A DNA stretch of 64,000 nt from Chlamydomonas sphaeroides (Eukaryota; Chlorophyta; Chlorophyceae; Chlamydomonadales; Chlamydomonadaceae): assembly GCA_001662425.1 (NCBI GenBank), contig BDDC01000030.1, positions 8,400 to 72,399 of the forward strand. Reading direction: 5' to 3'. The translations under genes and the position numbers were made by a program. Under the pieces are notes generated by a model, which did not search any database, had not been told where the DNA came from, and saw only the letters and a program-made list of their open reading frames with translations. Positions 1 to 12,829 of this stretch are shown here, piece by piece. Position 1 is the stretch's first letter. Each line of letters starts with the position of its first letter.

Positions 1-3000
1 GCCCAGCGCAATGGTGAGCAGGCGGATCATCTTGTGCAGCGCGATGCCCCGGTCCACAACCAGCGACTGCGGGCCGTGGCCGGGCACCGCCTGCAGAGAG
101 GGGATGGGGGAGCGGCCATGGCAAAAGGGGCACGGCGCGCGTCAATGGGCACATGCTCCACGGCACACGCATCGTGCTGCACGCATCGTGCTGCGATGCT
201 GATGCTGATGCTGATGCGGGTACATGCCCTGGCCACTCTGCTCCCTCAACCCCTCGGCGTCAACCCTCCCCCTTCACCCCGCCTGCCGTACGCCTGTCGT
301 ACCATGTTGTCGTACATGTCCTTGTCCATGAGCCAGAAGGCAATGGTCTTATCGCCCACCAGCGCCTGGTCGTGGCTCTCAGCGTAGCCCACGCACGGCT
401 CCGCGTAGCTGCGCGGGTTGCAAGGGGGCCGCAATGACGGGTTAGGGCCGGAGTATGCCGACCGCTCATCCGCGACTGCCCACCTGCTTGACGCCGCTGC
501 TGAAGCACACTGCCCAACGACACCCGTCCCTCCCGCCCACGGCTTCCTCGCCCTCTGCCCCTCCATCTGACATCCCCTCCTTTGGCATCCCCTCCTTCGC
601 CTCCCCGCATGGCACGCAGCCCCCCCCCGCCCTCACCGGCGGTTGGTGAGCGTGTGTACCAGGTTGCCCATGTTCCAGGCAAAGTCGTTGTGCAGCTTCA
701 TCACCTCAATCCACTTGTCGGCAATGGCCATGTTGAGGCGGTAGTCAAAGCCCACGCCGCCCTCCTGCCTGCAGGGGGGAAGGGGATAGAGAGGCGGGGC
801 GGAGACGGGTTGGGGCGGTGGTTTGGTCGAGCGGCGCATCCCGATCTGCCCTATTCATGTCAACAGACGAACGGAGCCCGCCTACCGAACTGCCCCTCTG
901 GTGCGCTGCCCTTCTCCGCCTCCCATCAGCCCAGCTCTCTCCCCGCCAGCTATCCCCCAACCACGACCACGGCCACGCACCACGGGCGGCAGAAGCTGGG
1001 CATGCCGCTCACGTCCTCGCCGATGGTGATGCAGTTGGGGAACAGGTCGTGCAGCAGGTTGTTGATGAGCATCAGGTACACAACCGCGTCCGTGTCGGTG
1101 TTCATGCCGAAGTACTCGCCGTAGTTGCCTGGAGGGAGACGGGGGTAGCGGAGTGGGAGACGAGTTGGTGTCAGCGTTCGTGGCGCGTGAGTTCATTTAC
1201 AAGTTGCCGCGTGTGTATGTAACAGGGCGAGGGCCTACGCGCCCCCGTGCAAAGGTGCGACGCGCCGTCGTAGGACGCCGTACACACCCGTGAACGTGTA
1301 CGACAGGCCGTGGTGGTGGTACATCATGCTCGTGACGCCGTCGAAGCGGTAGCCGTCGAACTTGTACTCGTCCATCCACCAGCGGGAGTTGGACACCAGG
1401 AAGCGCAGCGTCTCCCAGTTGCCTGGAGCAGGAGCGGGGTAGGAAAGGGCGCGAGGGGGCCCGCTGTCAGCGCGGCGCCACCTTCCCTTCGTCAGCCCTC
1501 GAGCATCCCAGTTTCAAGACGGCGCCTAAGCCCCTGTTCCCCGCCGGTCCCTTCCTCCTGTCCCTTCCCCCACCGTAGTTGAAGCAGCGCGAGTCCCACA
1601 TCCAGTGGTTGCCGCGCGGCCCGCCGTGGAAGTACATGCCGTCGGTGCCGTCGAACATGTTGATGCCGTCGTTGGTGTTCTTGGAGGCGTGCGAGTGCAC
1701 AATGTCCATCAGCACCTGAGAGAGGGGAAGGAAGGGGAGCGGGGATGTACCATGGGAGTAACGAACTAGTTGCGAACCTCCGAGCGTAAGCCCGGGCCCA
1801 AAGCTGAAAACCTCCCGCCCAGTTACCACATATAGGGGAGCGGGGAGGGATTGGGTTGGATTGGGATCAACAAGCTGGAACTCACATGTCGGCGGCTGCG
1901 CTCCGCTGCCCCCGTGTCCACAGTGAACACAAGCTCTACCCCTGCTCCACCCCCAGCCCGCTACTACCCACCACGCTGCCCAGCCTGTGCGCCTCGTCCA
2001 AATTGCCCTGTCCCACAGACCCCCCGACACGCACACGAAACACACACGCTCCATCCCCTTTCCCCCTCCCCCGCTACCCACCACGATGCCCAGCCTGTGC
2101 GCCTCGTCCACCATGGCCTTGAGCTCATCGGGGGTACCGCAGCGGCTGCTGACCTGCGCGGGTAGAAGGCGAACGAGGAGGGAAGACGAGTGGTGAGGAG
2201 GGTACACGTGGGATGGGCAGGGCACGAGCAGCAGCAGCAGCAGCACGCCCAGCCGCCTTCACCTTCTGGCAGCCGCCAGCCCCTCTCGCTCCCTCTCGAC
2301 CCCCCTCTCACCGAGAAGAAGTTCGTCACGTGGTAGCCGAACGAGCCGTAGTAGCTGTGCTCCTGGATGGCCATGATCTGGATGGCGTTGTAGCCCAGCG
2401 CGCGGATGCGGGGCAGCACCTGGGGGACAGGGAGGGCGGGGAGAGGAACGGTCAGGTGAAGGGGAGGGCCGATCAGAGCCGGCTCGCCCAGTCGTCGTGA
2501 GGCCCCGCCACAGTGGCCAGGCCATGCCCCCAACCAGCGCCCAGCCCCCGCCTCGGCCTACCTCGTCCTTGAACTCCAGGTAGGAGTTGATCTTGGGCTC
2601 CTTGCTGCTCATGCCCACGTGGCACTCATAGATGCGCAGGGCCCGAGGCCTTGGTGTAGGGAGCGAGGGAGAGGGAGAAGAAAGGAGAGGCACGGGCGCA
2701 GTGTCAGACGCGGAATGGGGAAGGAAGCATGAGGAGCGCGGGCGCGAGGCGAGGGAGGGCGGGCACCGCAGCATGAAGCGCTGTGTCCTTCCCTTGCGGC
2801 CTCATGTCGCCTCCTCGCCTCTCGGGCACCCCTTGCGCAGCTCTGCCCTCCCACAGCCGGCCCTCTGCGCCCTTGCTCTGCTCTCACTTGGGCGGGCGCG
2901 GGTACTTGAACGTGTAGCTCTTGTTCGGAGCGATCTCGCCCGGGGCGCCCTTCTCCGGCGGCTCGTAGTAGACGCCTGGGGGCAGCAGGGCGGGAGGGAG

Positions 3001-6000
3001 GTGAGCATCACGCGGGAACAGGACACGAGCTCGGCAATCGCGACCGCAAGGGCGCATCGGTGCGGGCACTCGACAGCGATGCGTCCGAGCTGCGTGTCCT
3101 GACCCTGCCCCGCGGGCCCCTGCGACGAGGCCAACCGTCAGTGTAAGGTTCTGTGACCCCAAACGCGTGCTGTTTGCTGTTTGCTGCGTGCGGCGCACAG
3201 CCTGGCGGGGCTCGCGGCCACTGGCCGGCCTTGCGGCCACTGGCAGGGCTTGGGGCCACTGGCCGGGGTCAGGGCTCCTTTGCTCCCGGCCATTGCGCCT
3301 AACCCCCGGGCGCGCATTCGCGGCGGCACGTGCGGCGGTGCGCGGCACCGCCCCTGTTGGCCCCGCGGCTGCCTGGGACTGTTGCGGCCAAACCCTTGGC
3401 ACGTGTGCGCACGTGAGGCGCCCAAGCCCAGTGTGGCGCCCAGACCCCGTGTACCCACAGCCTAGCCCGGGGCGGCACCATGGGGAGACCCTGAACCCTA
3501 CGCCGGCCGCTACCGCGGACAGACGCATGAAGAGCACAGGGGGCGCCAGGGGTGCGCGACGCACCGCCACCTCGTTCCCCCTGCCGCCTTGCGCCGCGGA
3601 TCCCGGGGCGGGTCGCGGCAGCCCTCGCCCGCCTGCATGCCACCAGCTGCCCCGTCCGGCGTTCTTCGCCGGAGCAAGCCCTGCACGCTAGCCGCCGCGG
3701 TTCCGCCGCCGCTGTCCGGTGGCTGAAGCCCCTCCGCCCTGCTGCCGCTTGCCCACGCAAAACGGTACTCAAGGCTGTCACTAGACACGCCTCGTCGGGA
3801 TCTGCGCCCACCAAGGTGCCCGCAGGCTCCGACCGTGAGGTGCAAGCCCGGGCGGACTCGATCAGGGTCACCCCCCGGGGTCGCAAGCCCGATACTTGCA
3901 TTTCATGGGTCAAACTTGCCAGGGACAGCGGGCCGAACCCCGGGGCTGCAGCCACCGGGGTCAGCCCCGCCCCACCGGCTCTGAATGGGTGGGTGCCATA
4001 GGGCCATCGGCGCCAGGGAGCGCAGCAGACGCGACCCCGCGTCGCCCACATCCCTGAGCCCCACAACACCCCTGCCGCGCCGCTGCCATGCGCTCCCGCT
4101 TCTGGGACAGGGAGCTGCTCCAGGCGTACGTCAGCTAGCGAGTACCAGCCGCCAGCAAGAGTTTCCTTGCGCAGCCTTGCCTGACGCACGGACCCCGGAC
4201 CCAGCCGTCCACCAAACACCCCGGACCCAGCCGGATTGCTCGGCTCACCGTTGAACAGGATCTCGTTGTACTCCTGAGTGGCCCACTTGATCCAGGCCGG
4301 GATCTTGTCCTGCCAGTTGCCGTCAATGGACTCCAGCCGGCACTTGATCTTGCTCCTGGAGGACCGAGAGGAAACACGGGGTGGACGCAGGGGTCAGAGC
4401 GCAGGCCCTACCCTGGCCACGCATGCCGCAAGCCGCACGGTCCAACGACCTTCCGGGGGCGCTGCTGCCGGCGCTGCGATTGCCGCGCTGCACTGCTGCC
4501 CCAGCGCCCACCGCGCTGCCGGTTTTCCCCTGCGCTGCCCCACAGACCCCGCGCCGCTCATCCGCCGCCGTACTTGTGGGGGATGGCGGACGTGCCGTCG
4601 GCCTTGTCGGGCAGGAACAGCTCCCAGGTGCCGTATTGGTTCTTGAAGGCCCAGTGCGAGTCCGCGGGGTTCCAGTTGTTGAACTCGCCCACCAGGGCCA
4701 GCGCCTGCAGGGGGCGGTGGGGCAGGGGTTGGGGCCATGACGCGGAGAAGGGTCCAGGGGGCACAGGGGTCGGCAGCGTGCATGGGCGCAGGGGCCGCGA
4801 ATGGGCAGGGGACGATAGCCCCTGCAATCGCAACCTGTACCCATTTCATAACCACCCCCATCACAAGCAGCTCTCAAGGGCAAAATTCCCATAACCCCGG
4901 GGCGCACCTTGGCGCCCGGCGCCCACTCGCGGTACCAGATGCCCTTGACGCCATTGTGCTCGCCCCGGTTGAAGCCGTAGTACTTGTAGCCTGAGGTCGG
5001 GCAGTGGGTTGGAGGAGGGGAGGAGGGGGAGGCAGAGAGGCACATGGGGGAAGAGGGCAAGCTGGTCGGGGTGCCGGGCAAACGCGGGCCACGGCTGGCC
5101 AGAGGGCTGTCGGGGCCTAGCGAGGCTGCTGGGGTTCAGGGGCTCAGGGGGTGCAGGTCGAGGCTGCGCTAGGTGAGCTGAGCGGCGAGGCAGGGGAGGG
5201 GAGGCAAGGGGCGGCTACAAGGGACGGACGACAGCACGGATGCGCGGCAGGGCCAGGCGACACTTGAGTGGGGCGCAAGCCTCGCAAGGCGCGTGCTGGG
5301 GCTACTGTACCGCTGGGTCTGCGTAAGACAGCGGAAGGGGCCTCGCAGGTGCGAGCTGGCGGCTGCGTTGGAACGCGGAGAGCTGATGTGGGGCGTGCCG
5401 CGCGCACCAGCCGCGCTCACCCTGCGAGAACTTCTCAAAGCCGCCCTCGTTCTGGTCGATGGCGGACCGGATGTTGCGGAAAACATTCCAACGGTACTGT
5501 ATAGCACGAAAGGTGCGCGAGGCAGCAAGGGAGCAGTCAGCGCGAGGCTGTAACGCCTATCGGGGTTCGTCCGCAACATCCCATCCTCGCCAGCGAGCCC
5601 TCGACTAGCTCCCGGCAGCCACGCAATTCTGGATGCTGGATGAGTAGATTAAGCGCACCTTGAAGTGATCAGCGGCCGACCACAGCGTGTTGTCCCACTT
5701 GAAGCATGCTGTGCCGTCGTGGTTGGGTATCTCCGAGATAGGTCCATACTCGTCGACATACTCCATGTTGTCGGGCACCTCTATGGCCGGGCTCCAGTAG
5801 TCCTCCGGCTTCTCCAGAGCAGCAAACGAACCGCCGGTCTCATCGAGCAGGCTCAGCGCCGCACCCGAAGGCTGGGCAGCGCGCTTAGGAGCAGGGGCTG
5901 TCGCCACGGCACCGGACTTCGGCTGGTCCACGACGGTGTCGATGGGAACGTTAGCGACATCCAGGGTTTGGCGGAGGAGCTCGTTCTCGCGCCGGAGCAG

Positions 6001-6198
6001 CTCCAGTGCCGACAGCTTCTCGCCAGGCGCAGCGGCCGTCGAAACGACCAAACGCGGCACAGAGCCTGCAGACAAACCGTGGGCAACAACATTTAGCGGG
6101 GGCGAAGGAGATCCGACGCGCAAGGCACGCTTACCAAGACGGGCCTTCTGCGCCACGCCTCCGGCCTGCACCCTGCCCTGTAGTTTTCCGAGCTGCAT
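1..6198 (-). CDS. SBE: Starch (1,4-alpha-glucan) branching enzyme, 5' part, truncated by window edge
   Basis: GH13 branching enzyme that cuts alpha-1,4 glucan and re-attaches it as alpha-1,6 branches in plastid starch synthesis. Sixteen exons fit in frame: 6198-6135, 6065-5659, 5496-5421, 4990-4908, 4704-4574, 4355-4249, 2975-2888, 2649-2562, 2419-2312, 2153-2082, 1715-1574, 1422-1288, 1128-981, 768-637, 408-303 and 90-<1 (659 codons so far). Order: transit-like N-terminus (first ATG at 6198), a short leucine heptad stretch ([16 protein letters not shown]), CBM48 ([16 protein letters not shown]), then the GH13 barrel. Catalytic regions visible: [22 protein letters not shown] (nucleophile Asp near residue 483), [11 protein letters not shown] (acid Glu near 538), IV YAESHDQ. 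The rest of the catalytic domain and the C-terminal domain lie outside the window. The family is certain; the isoform (SBE1, 2 or 3) is not resolved. Confidence 0.95.
1964..2110. repeat. Duplicated exon end plus 5' splice site in branching-enzyme gene
   Basis: A 37-base stretch at 2074-2110, covering the last codons of exon 10 and its GTGGGT donor (minus strand), recurs at 1964-2000 in the following intron with one mismatch. The spacing is 110 bp. The copy keeps an intact donor sequence. Confidence 0.85.
2976..4248 (-). other. Long intron (1.27 kb) of the branching-enzyme gene
   Basis: This is the longest intron of the gene, between the exon ending at 4249 and the one starting at 2975. It contains repeated motifs (GCGGCCACTGG-like units around 3217-3270). 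A 16-base direct repeat, ACCCCGGACCCAGCCG, occurs at 4192-4207 and 4218-4233. I see no coding exon and no recognisable transposase. An old non-autonomous insertion is possible but not shown. Confidence 0.5.
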
Positions 6199-8324
6199 GC
6201 TGTTCAGCTGCAGCAAGAACGGGCTTGCCCGCTGGGCCCTTTGCCCAAGCAAGCTTACTGCTCGGCACGCCTACCAAAAGCAGCAGGCAAATGTCGAGTG
6301 AAAGGGCTGTAACGGGTGCGGCGGAATGCCTGCAGTGTGTTTGTCGGGGGCCGGTCGTTGGCGCTATCCACCGCCGTGCACCGCTCGTCGCATGCGCTTG
6401 CAGATAACATTGCTGACTGTCCCGCGAGCTCGCCAGGAACCTCTGCAACACACTCGCAAACATAGTTGGCCAGAGCGGGCCCAAAACGTGCAGCCGCGTG
6501 GCGCTCGCCACCGACATGCAGAGCAACGCGGCTGTCCAGACGCCACCCCAGCCTTTGGCTTCAAGTTTATTACAACAAGCGTTGTCACACCTATTGCAAT
6601 CCGACTAGCACTCCTGGAAGGGCTTTGGTCCCAACGACCATCCGCAGCAACGCTATTCGCTTGACGGGCCACATTTCATTCGCGACGGCAGCTGGCTCCT
6701 CCAGGCGGAACCGCCGATGATTGCACACTTATCGTAGTCGGACAGGCGCACGCGCCAACGCGGCTCCGGCGGTGGAGTACGGCTCAGGGCCGCTGCACTG
6801 CCAGGCCGCACTACTGAGCAGCGGCAGGCAGCGGCGGCGGCGGGCTCGGGCAGGTTCCGGCCTCTCGTGGTTGCTTCGCTGCCTTTGGCCTCTGGCATTC
6901 ACGGCGCAATGCCGCTACATGCCGTGCACGGTGGCTCCCCGGAAATGCGCCTGGTGGCGCCGCGGCCGCCTCCAGTGCAGTCGAGGTGGCGCTGGGGCTC
7001 CGCTCGCGCCGGGCGAGGCTGCCGTGTGCCAGGCAGGCAACAGACCCTACCAGCCGCTGCCGATCAAGGGACCGGCTCCGAACCACCCCCGCCGCCCCTC
7101 ATCCCGCCGCAGCGACCACCTGCGCCGCCGACCGCGGCCGATGCCCTCCTGTCCCGGCTGGCCACTGGGCAAGCGGTGGACGGGGCCGGGGGACGCCTCT
7201 TCTGCCGCGCCACGTGCTCTGGGCAACCTGCCCCTTGCACCATCGTGGCCTAGTCCTCGAAGTGCAGGGTGGCCTAGGCTCGCCGCCATACGCGCTACGA
7301 AGGAAGCTGCTCGAGTTGCGGGCCCTCGGGGACGTGGGGTGCGGACTGCGGTGCTGCGTATCTCGCTGGCGCACGGCGTGCTGCCGCCGTGCGGCGTACC
7401 TTGATGTACGGGAGGCCCCTGTAGGGTCCCGGGTACCGGTACCGGTATCTGTGGATACGACGTCACCCGGGCCTGACAGCGAAGCCACACTTAACGGTTC
7501 AGTATGAGAGGGCTCTCAGTAGTGGCGATTGTCTCGGGTATCCCTGTGCCACGCTGGTTCTACAGTGAAAGCCCTCCGGCCCCTCGACGCGCGACGGCGC
7601 CCATACAGGCTCATACGCCCTCGCGTCGCCAGTGCAAGCCTCGTGCGACACGTCACGATCAAGGCCAGCCACTGCATATCTGCATCGGTAGGGGCGGCTC
7701 ACGTAGCGGCTCACGTAGCGGCTGTCCGCGGCGATGCCTGCTGCGTTCGCCGGCTTAAAGCACACAAAGCGGGTTACATAAGGCGAACAGGCTGAGATAT
7801 CACCAGGATGACACAGGCACAGTATCAAGATGTTTAAGATGTGCTTAATGCAGGCACTGCAAGGATGTAGGGATGGTGATGCAGGACGCGGAGCGGGCTC
7901 GGGTAGCGAGGGGTCCGGGGGTAGGTGGGGTGTGTTTCGTGGCACACCGCTTGGTATGTCTCGCGCTGGGCTGTGTGAGACAAGCAGAACGCTTTCCATA
8001 CGAGACTCTGTGTCTGTACCCAGATAACTCGGCAATCATCGACGTAAAGCCTGTCTAAGCTTCCGCTCATTTAGAAGCCGCGTCAGTTCCCTCTTCTTGT
8101 CCATTGCCATTGACGAGCATTTAAACACAACGGAAAGACCTTATCTGGTTTGGCAGTCGGCCTAGACGCAGGGCCATGTGCGACCAAAGCGTGCTAACTC
8201 TCGTCACGCCGGCCGGCAGTTAGAGGTGTCGCTTACGTGGTATCGCATAAACAAACCGGTGACACACGCTCAGCTGTGCTGAGCATTCCGCGGAGCTCGA
8301 GGCCAGCGGAGCAAAGCGGCAGCC
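6199..8324. other. Divergent intergenic region between SBE and BBOF1
   Basis: About 2.1 kb between two divergently transcribed genes, so it must hold both promoters and 5' UTRs. I see no ORF with the strong GC3 bias of the neighbouring exons. A 12-base unit (GCGGCTCACGTA) is tandemly repeated near 7696-7725, and a GGTACC/ACCGGT-rich palindromic patch lies near 7430-7450. No convincing TATA box was found. Confidence 0.5.
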
Positions 8325-11300
8325 ATGGCGGACGAGGTGTCGACGGAGCTGACGGCGACGCAATATGTCATTCTTGCAGAGTGGGTTCCCGTCTGGGTTT
8401 GGCGCTGCCATCCGTGCGTGCCGACCTTTGCCCCTGTGACCCGGCCCTGTAGGAACCAGCGCAAGAAGAAGGCTCTCGCGGAGACCAAAGTGCAGTTCAG
8501 CCGCGTCGCAGATGAGAACCGCGTGTTGCTTAAGCAGCTGGAGGATACACAGCGCGAGAACTACCAGGTAGGGGGAAGTACAAGGCTGGAGGAGCTGCTG
8601 GCCCGCTGTGGGCGGCCACTACCCGCCTGCTGCCGGGCTCTGTTACGTAGCCGCGGTGTTTGCATCAGAGCTGCGCCGATGGCCACAACCGTCAGACACG
8701 CGGCGGCAGCCTGACGTCGGCGCACCGCTTACCTTCAGCCTTCAGCCCGCGCTGATGGGGTGCAGCGGCGGGGGCCAGCTGACACGGTTGTTGCAGCGGG
8801 CCGGTTGTGTGGACCAGCGACCAACGGCCTGCTCGGCGAGGCCACACGGCAATGAAGGGACCCCAAGACTGCCCCAGTCGGGCAGAACTCACATGCCGGT
8901 AGCCGGTACCTCCGTCAGTGGCTTACATCCCTCCACGGAACACAAGCGCCAGATGGCCGTGGAGCCGTGGCCTGGCCCTGACCCCTCTCCTGGCGCCATC
9001 CCTCGGCCCCGGCAGCCCCCTGCCCTGCCGCCTCATACCAGATGCACCCTACACTAGCCCCCTTCGTCAGGTCCTACCCTCGGGCCGACGCCGCCCTCCC
9101 TGACCCGCCCCCACGCCCCGCCCTCTAGGTAACGGAGCACCTGCGGCGCGAGCTGCTGGCTAAGACCGAGAAGATAGCGGCGCTGGAGGGCGACCTCATC
9201 AAGGTGTGTGTGGGATGCCGGGGGCATGGGCTGGGGGAATGGGCAGGTGGGGTGCCACCTGGGGGAATGGGCAGGTGGGGTGCCACCTGGGTGCGACAGG
9301 AGGGGCACCCCTGAGCCCGCCCGCGCGTATGCCCCTGCCCCCACGCCCGCGCCCTGTGTCGACCGGTACCTGCCTTCCTGACTCACCCCGCTCCCCAATG
9401 CCCCCTTGCCGCCCTCAGCTCGCTGCCGACAAGGACGGCGAGATCACGGCGCTGCGCGATGCGGCGGAGAAGGAGAAGGCGCGCATCCGGGCCGAGGGCG
9501 AGGCGCGGGCCAAGGAGCTGCAGGCGGCCATCGAGGCGCTGCAGGTAGGGGGCAAGGCAGCTGTGGGGGCAACTGGCTGATACGACTCGAGTGCGGTGCG
9601 CAGCGAGCCACAGTTGTGGCGCACACCGCCGCAGGAGCAGCATGGAGCTGCCGCAGCACTGATCGGGCCCTGTCCGCCGTGCCATGCACCGGCACCCCCC
9701 GCTCTCCTGGCCGCCCCCCCCTCTTACCCTCTGCCACCCTCCCTGCCCCTCTGCCCTCGCCCCTGCCTCCGCCCTCCCCACCCCCAGGCCGACCTGACTA
9801 ACGTGCTGGACTTCAAGGAGCGGCAGCAGGAGGTGGAGGAGGCGCTGATGCGGCTCAAGGAGGAAAACCAGGTGGGGTGAGGGAGGGAGGCAGGCAGGCA
9901 GGGTGGCAGCGAGGGAGGGAGGCAGGGAGGGAGGCAGGCAGGCAGCACGCCCTGTGCATACTCAGGGTTGTGTGCCCTGCGCTGTGGCCCCTGCCGCCAG
10001 GTGCTGACGGAGAAGCTGGAGCAGCAGCGAGTAGAGCTGGACAGGTGCGGCCTGGTGGCCGTTCGTGTAGGGTTGCGGGCCGGGTGGGACAGGGCCGGGC
10101 CGTTGAGGGTCGTGGCATGATTGGTGTCCGCGTCGGCGCGGAGTAGCCCGGCCACCCTGCCTCTCCTGCCTGACTGCCCTCAACCCACGCCCTCAGGTAC
10201 TACTTTGAGCTCAACACCCGCATGCGCAAGGAGTACGAGCAGCGGCTGGAGGAGCTCAAGAAGAGCGCCGAAGAGGAGGTGGGTCCTGCGGCCACGACCT
10301 GATGGCGGCACCTCGGGCCCCCATCTCGGGCCCCCACCTCGGGCCCCCACCTCGGGCTCCCACCTTGGGACCCGTCCTCCCGCAACCTACCTTCCCTCCC
10401 TCCCTCCCTCCCTGCCCTCCTTTCTGCCGCCAGGTGGACGAGCGGCTGGATGCGGCGGTGAAGCGCATCCTGCAGCAGAACCGCCGCATGGCGGAGGAGC
10501 TCAAGATACACGTGCAGGTTGGGGCGAGGGGGGGCCGGCCAGGGGCATGGCGAAGAGGGGAAAGGCAAAGATGGGGGGCAAGCGAGGGAGGGATCTGACG
10601 GGTGGGGAGGGCGGGGAGGGTAGGGGGGCTGGGTACGGGCGTCGGGGTGCTGGTAGCAAGGCAGCTTGGTGCGCCTCGGGCTGGCTCGCATGGGGCCAGC
10701 AAGGTGAGCCGCCCCTGCGGCCGCTCACCCGCATAAGCCCTGCCCCTGCCGCCCGGCCACAGGAGACGGAGGCGCTGCAGTCGGAGGTGCGGGTGCTGGA
10801 GGAGGCCAGGTCGCGGCTCACACGAGAGGTGCGGCAGTGGGCGGCGGGGGCCTTGGGGACCGGGGCTGGCCAGCGCAAGGGGGGCGGAGCTTGGGCCCTA
10901 CCGCCGCTACCGGCGCGGCTGCTGGTCTGCTGGCGTGCCGAGGCACCCAACCGCAGCGCTCGCCGGACTCGTCCCTGTTGGCCTGCCCTAGCATTGACCG
11001 GCTGGCTACCTTGTTGCGGTCGCCCCTCACCCTGTCGTCCCTCCGCGGCCAGGTGGGGCTCAAGACCGAGCTGGAGGCGGGCTACGCGGCACGGGGCGCC
11101 AAGCAGGCGACGGCGCTCAAGGAGGCGCAGGGCCGCATCTCGGCGCTGGAGGGCTCGCTGCAGCAGGTGGGCGCTCGGTGGGAAGAGCGGGGATGCTGCG
11201 AGGAGGGGAGGGCTGCGAGGAGAGGAAGGCGGGCTGGGAGGGGCGGTGCTGGGTGGGCTCGCTGCTGTGGGCCGGGGCCGGGGTTGGGAGGGATGCGGCT

Positions 11301-12327
11301 GCGGGCGGTGCTATCCCCAGCATCGCCCGAGCCCTTCCCCCCTTCCCCCCCCTCGCCGGCTGCTCCCTACCTCCCCCCCGCGCCTCGCTGCAGGTAGTGA
11401 CCGACTTTGACCGCGAGCGGCAGTCGAGCTCCAAGGCCGCGGCGGCCGCGCTGGCGGACGTGCAGGTGCGGCCCGCGCCCCCGCCGTGATGTAGACATCC
11501 ATTAATAGCATGGGCGTAGGCGCAGCGGACGCAAGCAGCCGGGTGCGGGCGTGAAGGGCGTGGCGCCTGCGGTCTGTGGGGCGCCGCGGTCGGCGCCCAC
11601 GTCCCGTAGCCGCTGGGCATGGCCCGGCCCCTCGCGCCACGGCCCGATCCCCCGCGTGACGTCCTGCGTTGCTGCCCCTCCCTCCCATGCCCTGCCGCCT
11701 GCCAGGCCGAGTCCGAGGCGCTGCGGCGGCTGGTGCGGCTCAAGACGCGGGAGCTGAAGAACGTGCGGCGGCTGGCGCAGGTGCGGGCAGGCACAGGGAA
11801 GGGCCAGGGGCGCGAGGCTGGGCCAGCCGCTACTTGCGCCCTCACCGCAAAAATCGCCCGCTGCCCGACCCACATGACCCCGCACGAACCCACGCTCTGC
11901 CGCTCTACCCTGCCGCCTCACCCCCCTTCCCCCGCTCCCCCAGGAGGTGCTGCTGCAGCGCAGCGACGTGGAGGCGTTCCTGCTGTCCAGCCTGCACTCG
12001 GTGCGGCGCGAGATGGAGCGAGCCAGCCTGTTTCCCTTGGGCGCCTCGGGCGCTGGCAAGGGCCCGGCCGGGCACGGCGGGGCCGACATCCGGGAGCTCT
12101 CGTGGGAGGACCGCGAGCGCGTGCTGCGGCTGCTGTTTGCCAAGATCAACAACCAGGCGCAACAGGTGCACTTCAGCAGCCTGCCGCCGCATCCGCTGCC
12201 GCTGGGCTTTGGGGCCAGCGGCGGTGTGCCGCTGGGCGGGGCGGCGGAGTCGCTGGGCGGCCTGGGCGGCTCGGGCATGCTGGGGCCGGGCGTGGCCACA
12301 GAGGCGGGACCGGCGCCGGTGGTGTGA
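8325..12327 (+). CDS. BBOF1: Basal body-orienting factor 1-like coiled-coil protein
   Basis: Thirteen exons: 8325-8380, 8453-8567, 9129-9203, 9419-9544, 9788-9871, 10001-10044, 10197-10278, 10434-10517, 10763-10828, 11053-11166, 11394-11465, 11706-11780 and 11944-12327. They sum to 1,377 nt, a 458-residue protein. It is almost wholly alpha-helical coiled coil with heptads. The C-terminus has two stretches I recognise from BBOF1 (CCDC176): KTRELKNVRRLAQEV..RSDVEAFLLSSL and the block RELSWEDRERVLRLLFAKIN. In animals BBOF1 is a ciliary/basal body protein needed for basal body orientation in multiciliated cells; here a role in the flagellar axoneme or basal body is inferred. The start ATG sits in a good context (GCAGCCATGGCG). 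A glycine/proline-rich tail follows the last helix. The family call rests on remembered sequence similarity. Confidence 0.82.
9233..9290. repeat. 28-bp tandem repeat, two copies, in BBOF1 intron
   Basis: Two head-to-tail copies of a unit starting GGGGGAATGGGCAGGTGGGG, beginning at 9233 and 9261, within the intron after the exon ending at 9203. Confidence 0.85.
10312..10376. repeat. 13-bp tandem repeat, about five copies, in BBOF1 intron
   Basis: Units of CTCGGGCCCCCAC, the last ones degenerate, just downstream of the donor at 10279. They are intronic. Confidence 0.85.
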
Positions 12328-12505
12328 CGTGCTCGGGACTGTGCAGGATGATGGCGATGTCGCGGCCCACGGTTCAGGGATCGGGTCGGGAGCGTGTCTG
12401 CCCTTTCAGGGATGTTATGAAGATTTATGCTGCTGCATTTCACTGGAGGCAGCTGCAAGAGCGGCTGCAAATAACGTAGAATGGCAGCGTTGAATGTTCT
12501 TGTCC

Positions 12506-12510
12506 TGTAA
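12506..12510 (+). terminator. TGTAA polyadenylation signal of BBOF1 gene
   Basis: TGTAA, the usual volvocine poly(A) signal, lies about 180 nt after the BBOF1 stop. The surrounding bases are more AT-rich than the coding region. Confidence 0.6.
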
Positions 12511-12829
12511 GCAAGCTCAGCTGCATTATAACGACTGCAACAAGCAGTTTTCATGTTCTACCTATTACACTGTTAAACTACTGACACAGCGCAGCACAAG
12601 ACATTTGCTTCGCAGCACACACTTAACACCGCCACACATCCTGTGTTCACTTCATTCAGAGTTAAAGTGTGCATCTGCAATAATTGCTGTGCTGCAAGTG
12701 CGGGTCGCGGCCATCCCGCCATTTCGGCTGCGGCGACGGCATTCTCCACGGCGCGCAAACAGCACCACCGCACGCGTCTGGTGATGCTGGTCCTAGTGGC
12801 ACCAGCGGGGTAGCCCGTGGTGGACTACC

